Positions 1 through 6,614 of a stretch of DNA of 13,875 nucleotides are shown here, in pieces. Source of the stretch: an uncultured Bacteroidales bacterium (lineage in GTDB: Bacteria > Bacteroidota > Bacteroidia > Bacteroidales > Paludibacteraceae). The first letter of the stretch is position 1; each line of letters begins with the position of its first letter. The DNA is taken from contig CAMOMF010000147.1 of assembly GCA_946619625.1 (NCBI GenBank), positions 1-13,875 of the forward strand, written 5' to 3'. The notes below the pieces were generated by a model that saw nothing but the letters and a program-made list of their open reading frames with translations, made no database searches and was not told the DNA's origin. Made by a program: the position numbers and the translations under genes.

Positions 1-6
1 AAGTTG

Positions 7-14
7 TAACTTTG
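7..14 (+). promoter_or_regulatory. Bacteroides-type -7 promoter element for secG
   Basis: The bases TAACTTTG match the Bacteroidota housekeeping -7 consensus TAnnTTTG. The matching -33 TTG would lie about 20 bases upstream, outside the window, so only half of the promoter is visible. The same eight bases serve as the -7 element at 12274-12281. Transcription would start near position 20, leaving a leader of about 90 bases before secG. Confidence 0.65.
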
Positions 15-17
15 CAC

Positions 18-77
18 CCCGTTTCCGTGAAGACGGGTGGTAAGTTTTAGTTATGAGTGATGAATTAGAACTCATAA
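18..77 (+). promoter_or_regulatory. Structured secG leader: two hairpins and a 15-codon reading frame
   Basis: The leader contains two inverted repeats. The first pairs 18-24 with 31-37 (seven pairs, one G-T) around a six-base loop. The second pairs TTATGAGT (51-58) with ACTCATAA (70-77), eight perfect pairs around an 11-base loop. An ATG at 53, inside the second hairpin, opens a frame of 15 codons ending in TAA at 98-100, just ahead of secG. Neither hairpin is followed by a T-run, so they are not classic terminators. No known riboswitch was recognised, and a regulatory role is only a possibility. Confidence 0.35.
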
Positions 78-112
78 ATTGTCCATTAATAAGCGAATAA
101 AACAGAAAAAAT

Positions 113-451
113 ATGACACTATTTCTAACAATCCTTATCGTATTGGCATCCATTCTGGTGGTGCTTTTGGTATTGGTACAGAACTCGAAAGGTGGCGGAC
201 TGGCAGCCGGTTTCACAAGCGGCAACCAGGTGATGGGTGCGCCCAAGACCGCTGACTTTTTGGAGAAAGCCACATGGTGGCTGATTGCTATCATCGTTCT
301 GCTCGCAATCTTTGCCGTTGGTTTCGGCAAGAACAACGGTGTGAGCGAGGGTGAGAGCCAGATTTCCGAACAAGTACAGGAAGCAGCCAGCGAGATGCAG
401 CAACAGGCAGCAACTCCTGCTTTTGACGAAACAGAAGACGTAACCGAGTAA
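113..451 (+). CDS. secG: Preprotein translocase subunit SecG
   Basis: The 112-residue protein is the small SecG subunit of the SecYEG inner-membrane channel, which assists export of unfolded preproteins driven by SecA. It shows the family's two-helix hairpin: a hydrophobic helix at about residues 2-22, then a conserved polar segment (VQNSKGGGLAAGF, about 22-34, and GAPKTADFLEKATWW, about 42-56), then a second helix at about 55-72. The tail after residue 75 is acidic and rich in Q, E and A, as is common in Bacteroidota SecG. The ATG at 113 puts the hydrophobic helix directly at the N-terminus. The gene is monocistronic in view: a promoter element lies at the left edge and a terminator follows. 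It converges on sufD. Confidence 0.95.
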   Translation: MTLFLTILIVLASILVVLLVLVQNSKGGGLAAGFTSGNQVMGAPKTADFLEKATWWLIAIIVLLAIFAVGFGKNNGVSEGESQISEQVQEAASEMQQQAATPAFDETEDVTE

Positions 452-494
452 CACTACCCGGTAACAGAGCAACTTCCTCCCAAAGAGGAACACG

Positions 495-530
495 AAACAA
501 GCGACCCGAAAGAGCCGCTTGTTTTTGTTT
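495..530 (+). terminator. Rho-independent terminator after secG
   Basis: AAACAAGCG (495-503) pairs perfectly with CGCTTGTTT (516-524) around a 12-base loop, and the T-rich tract GTTTTTGTTT (521-530) runs out of the 3' arm. It lies about 45 bases after the secG stop in the secG-sufD convergent gap. Read from the sufD side the hairpin is followed by only a weak T-tract, so it probably acts mainly for secG. Confidence 0.85.
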
Positions 531-586
531 AGTCACACCGTTATCAATTAAGAATTTGTAAATGAGAAAATGAATAACGGGCGGAC

Positions 587-1276
587 TTACAAACGTTCGT
601 TTATCTGTCGGCGCACATCCGCTTGGAACTTTTCATCGGGGATGGTCTGCACCACTTCCTCCAAGAACGCCTGCAAGAGCAGCCGTTGTGCCTGCTCCTT
701 GGGGATACCGCGTTGCTGCATGTAGAACAGCGCGTTGGCGTCCAGCTGACCCGTAGTGGCACCATGCGAGCACTTGACATCATCGGCGTAAATCTCCAAC
801 TGCGGGCGCGTCTCCACCTTGGCTGAGCGGGAAAGGAGCAGGTTGCGGTTGGTTTGGAACGCCTCGGTTTTCTGTGCATCAGGCAGTACCTTCAGTTCGC
901 CGTAAAAAGAGACGCGGGAGTCGTCTGCCAGCACATTTTTGAACAGTTGGGAACTCTTGCCGTGCCCGACGTTATGGAACACATGCGTCTCTATATTCAC
1001 CACCTGTTTGCCACGTGTAAATGCCAAGCCATACAGGGCAGTGGTGCAATCGGGCTCTTCCTGGAAGACGTTGATAGAGATATGAGCGTCCTCATCGGCA
1101 AGCGACACGGCATGTAGCAGCAGGTCGGAGCCTTGCTTTTGGTGTATGGTGAGATGCAGATTCCGTGGAGAGAGCAAACGGATTTGCCTCTGTTCACCTG
1201 CGGACAACTCTACCTCGACCTTTTCGCTATTATTGATTAATAATTCCTCAGACATGTCACCAACGCCTTTAATCAT
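587..1276 (-). CDS. sufD: SufD-like Fe-S assembly scaffold protein, short form
   Basis: SufD is part of the SufBCD complex, the scaffold on which the SUF system builds Fe-S clusters in the cytoplasm. The C-terminal half carries the SufB/SufD beta-helix core and the hallmark segment EIYADDVKCSHGATTGQLD at about 161-179, with C169 and H171, followed by ALFYMQQRGI and the C-terminal helices. The protein is 229 residues, against roughly 430-450 for typical Bacteroidota SufD. The N-terminal helical domain and the first strands are missing, and no in-frame remnant is possible because sufC lies immediately upstream. The start at 1276 is preceded by GAGGAA and overlaps the sufC stop by eight bases; an ATG at 1255 (MSEELL) is an alternative. 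Family assignment is firm; whether it is a full functional SufD is not. Confidence 0.85.
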   Translation of the reverse strand: MIKGVGDMSEELLINNSEKVEVELSAGEQRQIRLLSPRNLHLTIHQKQGSDLLLHAVSLADEDAHISINVFQEEPDCTTALYGLAFTRGKQVVNIETHVFHNVGHGKSSQLFKNVLADDSRVSFYGELKVLPDAQKTEAFQTNRNLLLSRSAKVETRPQLEIYADDVKCSHGATTGQLDANALFYMQQRGIPKEQAQRLLLQAFLEEVVQTIPDEKFQADVRRQINERL

Positions 1277-2021
1277 TGTACTTTTCCTCTATCCAATCAA
1301 AACCGCGGTCGTCGATTTCCTTGGCGAGAGAGGCATCACCGGTGGTGACAATCCGTCCGTTGTAGAGCACATGGACATAGTCGGGGTGTATATAGTCCAG
1401 CATACGCTCGTAGTGGGTGATAATGATGGCCGACATCTTGTCGGTTCGAATCTTGTTGAACCCCTCGGCAACGATACGGAGCGCATCCACATCCAAGCCG
1501 GAATCGGTCTCGTCCAGAATTGCCAGACATGGTTGAAGCATCGCCATTTGGAAGACTTCGTTCTTCTTTTTCTCGCCTCCGGAGAAACCCTCGTTAACGG
1601 AGCGGTTCTGCATGCCGGAGGTGATTTCCAGCAGTTTCTCTTTCTCGCGCTTCAGTTTCAGGAAATCAGATGCAGACAGAGGCTCCAGCCCTTGATACTT
1701 GCGTTTGGCGTTCAGTGCCGCCTTGAGGAAATTGACCATGGATACTCCGGGTATCTCCACGGGGTACTGGAAGGAGAGGAACAGCCCCTCGTTGGCGCGC
1801 TCATCGGGGCTCATGCCGAGCAGGTCTTTCCCATTGAAACGGACGGTTCCTTCGGTTACTGTATATGCAGGATTGCCGGTCAGAACGGCAGAGAGCGTCG
1901 ATTTGCCGGCGCCATTACGTCCCATGAGGGCATGTATCTCGCCTTCGCCAATGTGCAGGTTGAGCCCTTTCAGTATTTCCTTGCCACCCACTGTGGCGTG
2001 TAAGTTATTTATATCGAGCAT
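1269..2021 (-). CDS. sufC: Fe-S cluster assembly ATPase SufC
   Basis: This 250-residue cytoplasmic ABC-type ATPase powers conformational change in the SufBCD scaffold. Visible motifs are the Walker A loop GRNGAGKST (34-42), the Q-loop SFQYPVEIPG (83-92), the ABC signature FSGGEKKKNE (146-155), Walker B LAILDE followed by TDSGLD (166-177), and the switch histidine in ITHYERML (H203). The SGGEKKKNE and ETDSGLD wording is diagnostic of SufC rather than of transporter ATPases, and the length is normal. Its ATG at 2021 lies inside the last codons of the cyclase gene (17-base overlap), and its end overlaps sufD by eight bases, so the three are probably translationally coupled. The usual upstream partner sufB is absent here. 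Confidence 0.96.
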   Translation of the reverse strand: MLDINNLHATVGGKEILKGLNLHIGEGEIHALMGRNGAGKSTLSAVLTGNPAYTVTEGTVRFNGKDLLGMSPDERANEGLFLSFQYPVEIPGVSMVNFLKAALNAKRKYQGLEPLSASDFLKLKREKEKLLEITSGMQNRSVNEGFSGGEKKKNEVFQMAMLQPCLAILDETDSGLDVDALRIVAEGFNKIRTDKMSAIIITHYERMLDYIHPDYVHVLYNGRIVTTGDASLAKEIDDRGFDWIEEKYND

Positions 2022-3015
2022 TTTCTTCTGTTATTACTGTCATCAATGTTTTTCCCACGGCATCAAGGGTCGCCCGAGATATACTCTGCATATCATCGTG
2101 CGCTGTGTGCCAATAGTGCGCAAAACCCGTTCCAGACTGCACATCATAGTGAACAATGTCCACGCAAGGGATTCCCGCTAAGGTGTTGACATAAAAATGG
2201 TCATCCGTGAGGGGGTAACTGTTCTCGTTGCGAAAATAGCGCCCATAACCGAGTCGCTGCGCCGTACGCCAAACAGTGTTCAGTGTCGCGAGGGCATATT
2301 GGGAGGAGTAGTATTCTTTCGGAAAAACGGCATCGGGCGAACCTACCATATCGAGCAGGATGCCGTACAGATAACTCTTGTTCGAGCCGTCCTGAGTACG
2401 CATTTTCGCCCACAATTGCGAACCCAAGCACCATGTATCTTCCCGCTCTTTGCCAGTGTAGAAAGCGGGGGTACCCATATCTTCTACATCGAAGAACACG
2501 ATATCCACCCCTAAACGAAGGGAGTCCGTCATGCCTAATCGGCGTGCCACTTCCAGCAGCACTCCCACCCCGCTGGCTCCGTCGTTGGCGCCCAGGACAG
2601 GCTGCTGGCGGTCATCGTAGTTCTCCTCTTGGTCGCACCATGGGCGGCAGTCCCAATGTGCACACAGCAGAACGCGCCGCTTGGCATCAGGCACAAACGA
2701 ACCAATGATATTATAGACAGGCTGCGCCTCGCCCTTGTAGTTGGGCAGTTGCCCCTGTTCTATGCGGACCTGCGCGCCCATATCGCGCAAGGTCTCTTTG
2801 AGGAAACGGGCACACGCCTCATGCGCGCCAGTGCCGGGGACACGCGGTCCGAACGCCACCTGCGCTGCGATGTATTCGTACGCCGAGTCGGCACTGAAAG
2901 GGACGACAGATTCTGCCGCTGACTGCGCCGGTTTAGAGCAAGACGACAGGAGTAATCCCCCCGTCGCCAATGCAAGCACCCAGCCTGCCCAATATAGTAC
3001 GCACGCTCTGTTCAT
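2005..3015 (-). CDS. Glutaminyl-peptide cyclotransferase (M28-fold lipoprotein)
   Basis: The family converts N-terminal glutamine of peptides to pyroglutamate in the periplasm, on a single zinc ion, using the M28 aminopeptidase fold. From the ATG at 3015 the protein has 336 residues. A signal peptide ends in the lipobox LLSS-C (C26), so it should be lipid-anchored. Likely metal ligands are D145 in LGANDGASG, E178 in FFDVEDMG and H303 in HYWHTAHDD; AHWDCRPWCDQ (119-129) and LTDDHFYV (269-276) also fit Bacteroidota glutaminyl cyclases such as that of Porphyromonas gingivalis. A GTG two codons earlier (3021) is a less likely start. The gene follows prs by six bases and overlaps sufC. A plain M28 aminopeptidase is the alternative, but the single-metal pattern favours the cyclase. 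Confidence 0.88.
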   Translation of the reverse strand: MNRACVLYWAGWVLALATGGLLLSSCSKPAQSAAESVVPFSADSAYEYIAAQVAFGPRVPGTGAHEACARFLKETLRDMGAQVRIEQGQLPNYKGEAQPVYNIIGSFVPDAKRRVLLCAHWDCRPWCDQEENYDDRQQPVLGANDGASGVGVLLEVARRLGMTDSLRLGVDIVFFDVEDMGTPAFYTGKEREDTWCLGSQLWAKMRTQDGSNKSYLYGILLDMVGSPDAVFPKEYYSSQYALATLNTVWRTAQRLGYGRYFRNENSYPLTDDHFYVNTLAGIPCVDIVHYDVQSGTGFAHYWHTAHDDMQSISRATLDAVGKTLMTVITEENARYK

Positions 3016-3021
3016 CCGCAC

Positions 3022-3984
3022 TTATCGCAGGTTACGGTCAGATATAGACGTGTGCGTTTGTATCGCGTTAATCGTTTCGGCAAAGGCACGCTGCATGGTA
3101 ATCACCTGCACTTTGGGACAGCGCGACACATCGAAAGGCAACGAGTCGGAGAAAATCAGGCCCTCCAATGCCGAGTTCATCACTTTCTCGCACGCCGCGC
3201 CCGACATGACACCATGAGTCACCACGGCACGCACACTGCGTGCACCACACTCTTTCATCACACCGGCGGCCTTGCACAGCGTTCCTGCTGTATCCGCAAT
3301 ATCGTCAACAATGACTACATCTTTGCCATCCACATCGCCCAACACACGCATCTCACTTACCTGATTGGCTTTCAGGCGCTGCTTGTAGCAAATCACCATC
3401 GGCACTTCATGTTTCAGACGGCGTTCCAACTTCTTGCAGAAATTGGCGGCACGCTTGGTTCCACCCACATCAGGCGATGCAATAATCAGGTTCTCGAGGT
3501 TGAGCGACTGTATGTAGTCCGCCAACACAGACGAGCCGTACAGGTGATCCACAGGAATATCGAAGAAACCCTGAATCTGGTCGGCATGCAAATCCAGCGT
3601 GATGACGCGGTCGGCACCTGCCACCTGAATCATGTTTGCCACCAATTTGGCTCCGATACTTACGCGCGGCTTGTCCTTACGGTCTTGACGCGCCCAACCG
3701 AAGTACGGGATCACCGCTATCACCTTGTACGCCGACGCACGACGGGCTGCATCAATCATCAACAGCAACTCCATCAGATTGTCGGTAGAAGGACATGTCG
3801 ATTGCACCAAGTACACCGACTGCCCGCGAACGGAGTCCTCGAAGGACACCGCAAACTCACCATCAGAAAAATGCTCAATATTCACCCGCCCGAGCGAGCA
3901 ACCCAAATAGTCGCAGATACGTTGAGCCAACGCAACTCCTTTGGAGCCTGCGAATACTTTGTACGGATTAGCTTCGATTAACAT
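3022..3984 (-). CDS. prs: Ribose-phosphate pyrophosphokinase (PRPP synthetase)
   Basis: The enzyme makes PRPP from ribose 5-phosphate and ATP, feeding purine, pyrimidine, histidine, tryptophan and NAD synthesis in the cytosol. From the ATG at 3984 (MLIEANPYKVFAG) it has 320 residues, normal for the family. Visible motifs are DGEFAVSFEDSVRG (41-54), the ATP-binding segment FGWARQDRKDKPR (95-107), the metal-binding DLHADQIQGFF (131-141), HLYG (147-150) and the ribose-phosphate loop VVIVDDIADTAGTL (223-236). The frame stays open upstream to 4149, but that stretch has no family similarity and crosses the promoter, so it was excluded. This is the first gene of the minus-strand operon, with a leader of roughly 20 bases. 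Confidence 0.97.
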   Translation of the reverse strand: MLIEANPYKVFAGSKGVALAQRICDYLGCSLGRVNIEHFSDGEFAVSFEDSVRGQSVYLVQSTCPSTDNLMELLLMIDAARRASAYKVIAVIPYFGWARQDRKDKPRVSIGAKLVANMIQVAGADRVITLDLHADQIQGFFDIPVDHLYGSSVLADYIQSLNLENLIIASPDVGGTKRAANFCKKLERRLKHEVPMVICYKQRLKANQVSEMRVLGDVDGKDVVIVDDIADTAGTLCKAAGVMKECGARSVRAVVTHGVMSGAACEKVMNSALEGLIFSDSLPFDVSRCPKVQVITMQRAFAETINAIQTHTSISDRNLR

Positions 3985-4013
3985 GTGACACTTATTTTGT
4001 ACGAAAAAGCACG

Positions 4014-4044
4014 CAAAGGTACTGCTTTTATCTGAATTATGCAA
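4014..4044 (-). promoter_or_regulatory. Bacteroides-type promoter for the prs operon
   Basis: On the minus strand TTG (4044-4042) is followed after exactly 20 bases by TACCTTTG (4021-4014), matching the Bacteroidota primary-sigma consensus. Transcription would start about seven bases further on, near 4006, giving a short leader before the prs ATG at 3984. It should drive prs, the cyclase gene, sufC and sufD. Confidence 0.8.
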
Positions 4045-4092
4045 GAAAAATGACAAAAAACGTACTTTTAACACCTCTTTTTTTGTAAAAAC

Positions 4093-4123
4093 TTGGTCAT
4101 TTCCGTTTTTTTTTGTATCTTTG
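4093..4123 (+). promoter_or_regulatory. Bacteroides-type promoter for the seven-gene plus-strand run
   Basis: TTG (4093-4095) is followed after 20 bases by TATCTTTG (4116-4123), a good match to the -33/-7 consensus. The spacer includes a run of nine T residues (4106-4114). The predicted start near 4130 leaves about 35 bases before the esterase ATG. It is divergent from the prs promoter, with about 50 bases between the two -33 elements. No other strong promoter or terminator was seen before 11857. Confidence 0.8.
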
Positions 4124-4164
4124 CAGTCCCATTTGGAATGGAATAACAAATAAAATCCTGTGAT

Positions 4165-5016
4165 ATGAAAAAACTTATTCTCGCACTCTCAGTGCTACTT
4201 ATCGCGACTTCCGCCACCAAACGAAACGTCACTCTTTTTCTGGTAGGGGACAGTACGATGGCGGACAAAACGGAGCTGGACATCTCCCCCGAAGTGGGTT
4301 GGGGACAAGTTTTCCCTTCGTTCCTTAATGACAAAATCACCGTAGAGAACCACGCCATGAACGGCCGTTCCACCAACTCGTTCCAGAAAGAGGGGCGTTG
4401 GCAGGTCGTACTGGACCGCCTGCACAAAGGTGATATCGTTATCATCGAGTTCGGACATAACGACCAGAAAATCACCGACCCCGTGCGCTACGCATCCATA
4501 GAGGACTACCGCAAAAACCTGAAGAAAATGACCGCGGAGGCACAAGCCAAAGGAGCACACGTCATCATCGCCACACCCATCTCGCGCCGTCATTTCGACA
4601 GCAAGACCGGCGAACTGATTCCCAAGCATACCGCCTACCCATACGCAGCACGTATGGCAGCTAAAGAAATGAACGTGCCCCTGCTCGACCTAGAGGAGGC
4701 AACCACCGAGTGGCTCATCAACCTCGGCGATGAAGCCTCGAAGAAATACTTCATGAACGTTGCACCGGGCGAATGCAAGAAGTTCCCCGATGGTAAGATT
4801 GACAACACCCACCTGCGCGAAAACGGAGCATTGGAGGTCGGTCGCATGGCGGCACAACTGATCCTGGAAGGAAAAATGAAACCGCTGTGCAAATACATCA
4901 AGAAAGATGCTGTTGAGCACCTGCCCGCAGCCAAATATACCGTTTTCTGCCGTCCCAACTTCAAAAGCGACAAAACCGTAAAAGTGGAATCCGATCTCAA
5001 AACCGACCTCAAATAA
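4165..5016 (+). CDS. SGNH-family esterase, rhamnogalacturonan acetylesterase-like
   Basis: The 283-residue protein is an SGNH/GDSL hydrolase of the rhamnogalacturonan acetylesterase type (CE12-like), which removes acetyl groups from sugars. All four blocks are visible: GDST with the nucleophile S30, the block II glycine in NGRSTNSF (G67), GHND (N99), and the catalytic dyad in DNTH (D213, H216). A short hydrophobic N-terminus (MKKLILALSVLLIATSA, 1-17) looks like a signal peptide without a lipobox, so export to the periplasm is likely. It has its own promoter and is followed 12 bases later by the glycosyltransferase gene. The substrate cannot be read from sequence: pectin, a host or self glycan, or O-acetylated peptidoglycan are all possible. 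Confidence 0.87.
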   Translation: MKKLILALSVLLIATSATKRNVTLFLVGDSTMADKTELDISPEVGWGQVFPSFLNDKITVENHAMNGRSTNSFQKEGRWQVVLDRLHKGDIVIIEFGHNDQKITDPVRYASIEDYRKNLKKMTAEAQAKGAHVIIATPISRRHFDSKTGELIPKHTAYPYAARMAAKEMNVPLLDLEEATTEWLINLGDEASKKYFMNVAPGECKKFPDGKIDNTHLRENGALEVGRMAAQLILEGKMKPLCKYIKKDAVEHLPAAKYTVFCRPNFKSDKTVKVESDLKTDLK

Positions 5017-5028
5017 GGAGTACAAAGA

Positions 5029-6252
5029 ATGGTGAACATTCCGTTTTCTCTTGCCGACTATCTCTTCTCCGCCTTGTGCGTATCAGCCGTCTTTTACCTT
5101 TACTATTATATAAGGTACATGGCGGGCGTGCAGCGACGTGTGCGCCACTACACCCACAAACGCTTTCGTTGGAAGCCCAAACCTGCAGACGAACAAACGG
5201 ACGGCTCCGAACCCGCCACACACTCCGGGGAGGCTCGTCCGGGTGTGTCCGTCATAGTCTGTGCCCGCAACGAAGCCTACAACCTGCAAAACTACCTGCA
5301 GGCACTCTGCTCGCAGAAATATCCGCTTTTCGAGGTGATTGTGGTAAACGATGGCAGCGAAGACAATACGCAGACAGTGTTGGAACATTCCACCCAACTA
5401 TTCCGCAATCTGAGGCTTACCTTCGTTCCTGGCAATGCATTGGTGCGCTCATCCAAGAAGCTGGCACTTACCCTTGCCGCCAAAGCAGCCAAGTACGACT
5501 ACCTGTTGCTGACCGATGCCGACTGCCGGCCGGAAAGTCCCCTTTGGATTGAACAGATGATGCAGGGGTTCCGCAATCCGCAGACGGAAGTGGTGCTCGG
5601 CTACGGAGGGGATTTTGAAGAACACGGACTACTGAACCGGCTCATCCAGTTCGACACCGTCACCTCTGCCATGACATATCTGGGCTTCGCCCTTTCCGGA
5701 CACCCCTACATGGGCGTAGGACGTAACTTGGCATACAAAAAGGAGACGTTCTTCCGCAACAACGGTTTTGCCGGGTTGCTCGCTCATCAAGCGGGCGACG
5801 ACGACCTGTTCGTCAACAAGGTGGCTACACGCAGCAACACCGAGGTGGTCATCACTCCCGATAGTTTTACATGGTCTGTTCCCAAACATTCCTACCACGA
5901 CTGGCGGATACAGAAAACCCGCCACCTGAGCGTCTCGCCCGACTACAAGTTGTCCTCCAAGATACGCCCTGCCGCCGAGCCTGTCATGAGGGGGCTGCTC
6001 TACCTGCTTTGCATCGCTATCAGCGTGTTGGCAGCACAAGGAATGGTGCCAATCACCCTTTGTTACTACGCATGGGGACTCTTCTTGGCAAGACTCATCT
6101 GGCTCATCGCTCTGACCGGCAGGGCTGCGCATATCTTCGGAGTACACTCTTTTGGGTTAGTCACCCTATTATTTGATATTTTTCTTCCACTCTTCCACCT
6201 CTTTACACTTGCCAAACATGCTGTAAGGGGTAAGAAAGAGTACCAATGGTAA
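5029..6252 (+). CDS. Membrane-anchored family 2 glycosyltransferase
   Basis: This 407-residue inner-membrane enzyme should transfer a sugar from a nucleotide-sugar donor to a lipid or polysaccharide acceptor on the cytoplasmic face. An N-terminal helix (about 9-30) precedes the GT-A domain. Catalytic-type motifs are SVIVCARNEAYNL (74-86), VVNDGS (D108), the DAD of LLLTDADC (163-165), GDDDLF (256-261) and a QxxRW-like QKTRH (295-299) with histidine in place of tryptophan. Several C-terminal membrane segments follow at about 321-341, 345-363 and 373-398. A good Shine-Dalgarno (AAGGAG) overlaps the upstream stop and supports the start at 5029. It resembles processive or single-addition GT2 enzymes of envelope glycan synthesis. 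Acceptor and donor are unknown. Confidence 0.88.
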   Translation: MVNIPFSLADYLFSALCVSAVFYLYYYIRYMAGVQRRVRHYTHKRFRWKPKPADEQTDGSEPATHSGEARPGVSVIVCARNEAYNLQNYLQALCSQKYPLFEVIVVNDGSEDNTQTVLEHSTQLFRNLRLTFVPGNALVRSSKKLALTLAAKAAKYDYLLLTDADCRPESPLWIEQMMQGFRNPQTEVVLGYGGDFEEHGLLNRLIQFDTVTSAMTYLGFALSGHPYMGVGRNLAYKKETFFRNNGFAGLLAHQAGDDDLFVNKVATRSNTEVVITPDSFTWSVPKHSYHDWRIQKTRHLSVSPDYKLSSKIRPAAEPVMRGLLYLLCIAISVLAAQGMVPITLCYYAWGLFLARLIWLIALTGRAAHIFGVHSFGLVTLLFDIFLPLFHLFTLAKHAVRGKKEYQW

Positions 6253-6271
6253 ACCTCAATTTCATACAGTT

Positions 6272-6577
6272 ATGGAACAAAAAAACAACCAACTTCAGAT
6301 CTCTGTTTCGCCCGAGATTGCTCAGGGCAAGTACGCCAACCTCGCCATTATCGGGCACTCGCAGACCGAGTTCATCCTGGACTTTGCCTCCGTCCTTCCC
6401 GCACAAAAGAACGCCAACGTAGTCTCCCGCGTCATTCTGGCACCGGAGCATGCCAAACGCCTGCTCGCCGCCTTGCAGGAGAATGTAGGCAAATACGAAG
6501 CCAACTTCGGCACAATCAACCTGCGCAACAATCCGGCAAACAATATTCCCATGTCTTTTGCCGGAGGTGAGGCGTAA
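6272..6577 (+). CDS. DUF3467 family protein
   Basis: The 101-residue protein fits DUF3467, a small cytoplasmic family common in Bacteroidota whose function is not established. The typical elements are visible: the entry segment EIAQGKYANLAIIGHSQTEF (15-34), the core LDFASVLP (36-43), then VVSRVILAPEHAKRLLAAL (50-68) and YEANFGTINL (75-84). There is no signal peptide or membrane helix. It starts 19 bases after the glycosyltransferase and is probably co-transcribed. In many annotations this family sits in housekeeping clusters, so its place between envelope-glycan genes may be incidental. Confidence 0.88.
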   Translation: MEQKNNQLQISVSPEIAQGKYANLAIIGHSQTEFILDFASVLPAQKNANVVSRVILAPEHAKRLLAALQENVGKYEANFGTINLRNNPANNIPMSFAGGEA

Positions 6578-6614
6578 TCCACCCTTTTAGTAAATGCCCA
6601 AAAATCGAAATCAC

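Noticed and set aside
1146..2003. Long plus-strand open frame opposite sufC
   Set aside because: It lies antisense to sufC, whose motifs are unmistakable, and its translation shows no coherent domain.
3985..4149. N-terminal extension of prs back to 4149 in the same open frame
   Set aside because: The extra 55 codons lack family similarity, cross the prs promoter (4014-4044) and are A/T-rich intergenic in character; the ATG at 3984 gives the standard 320-residue enzyme.
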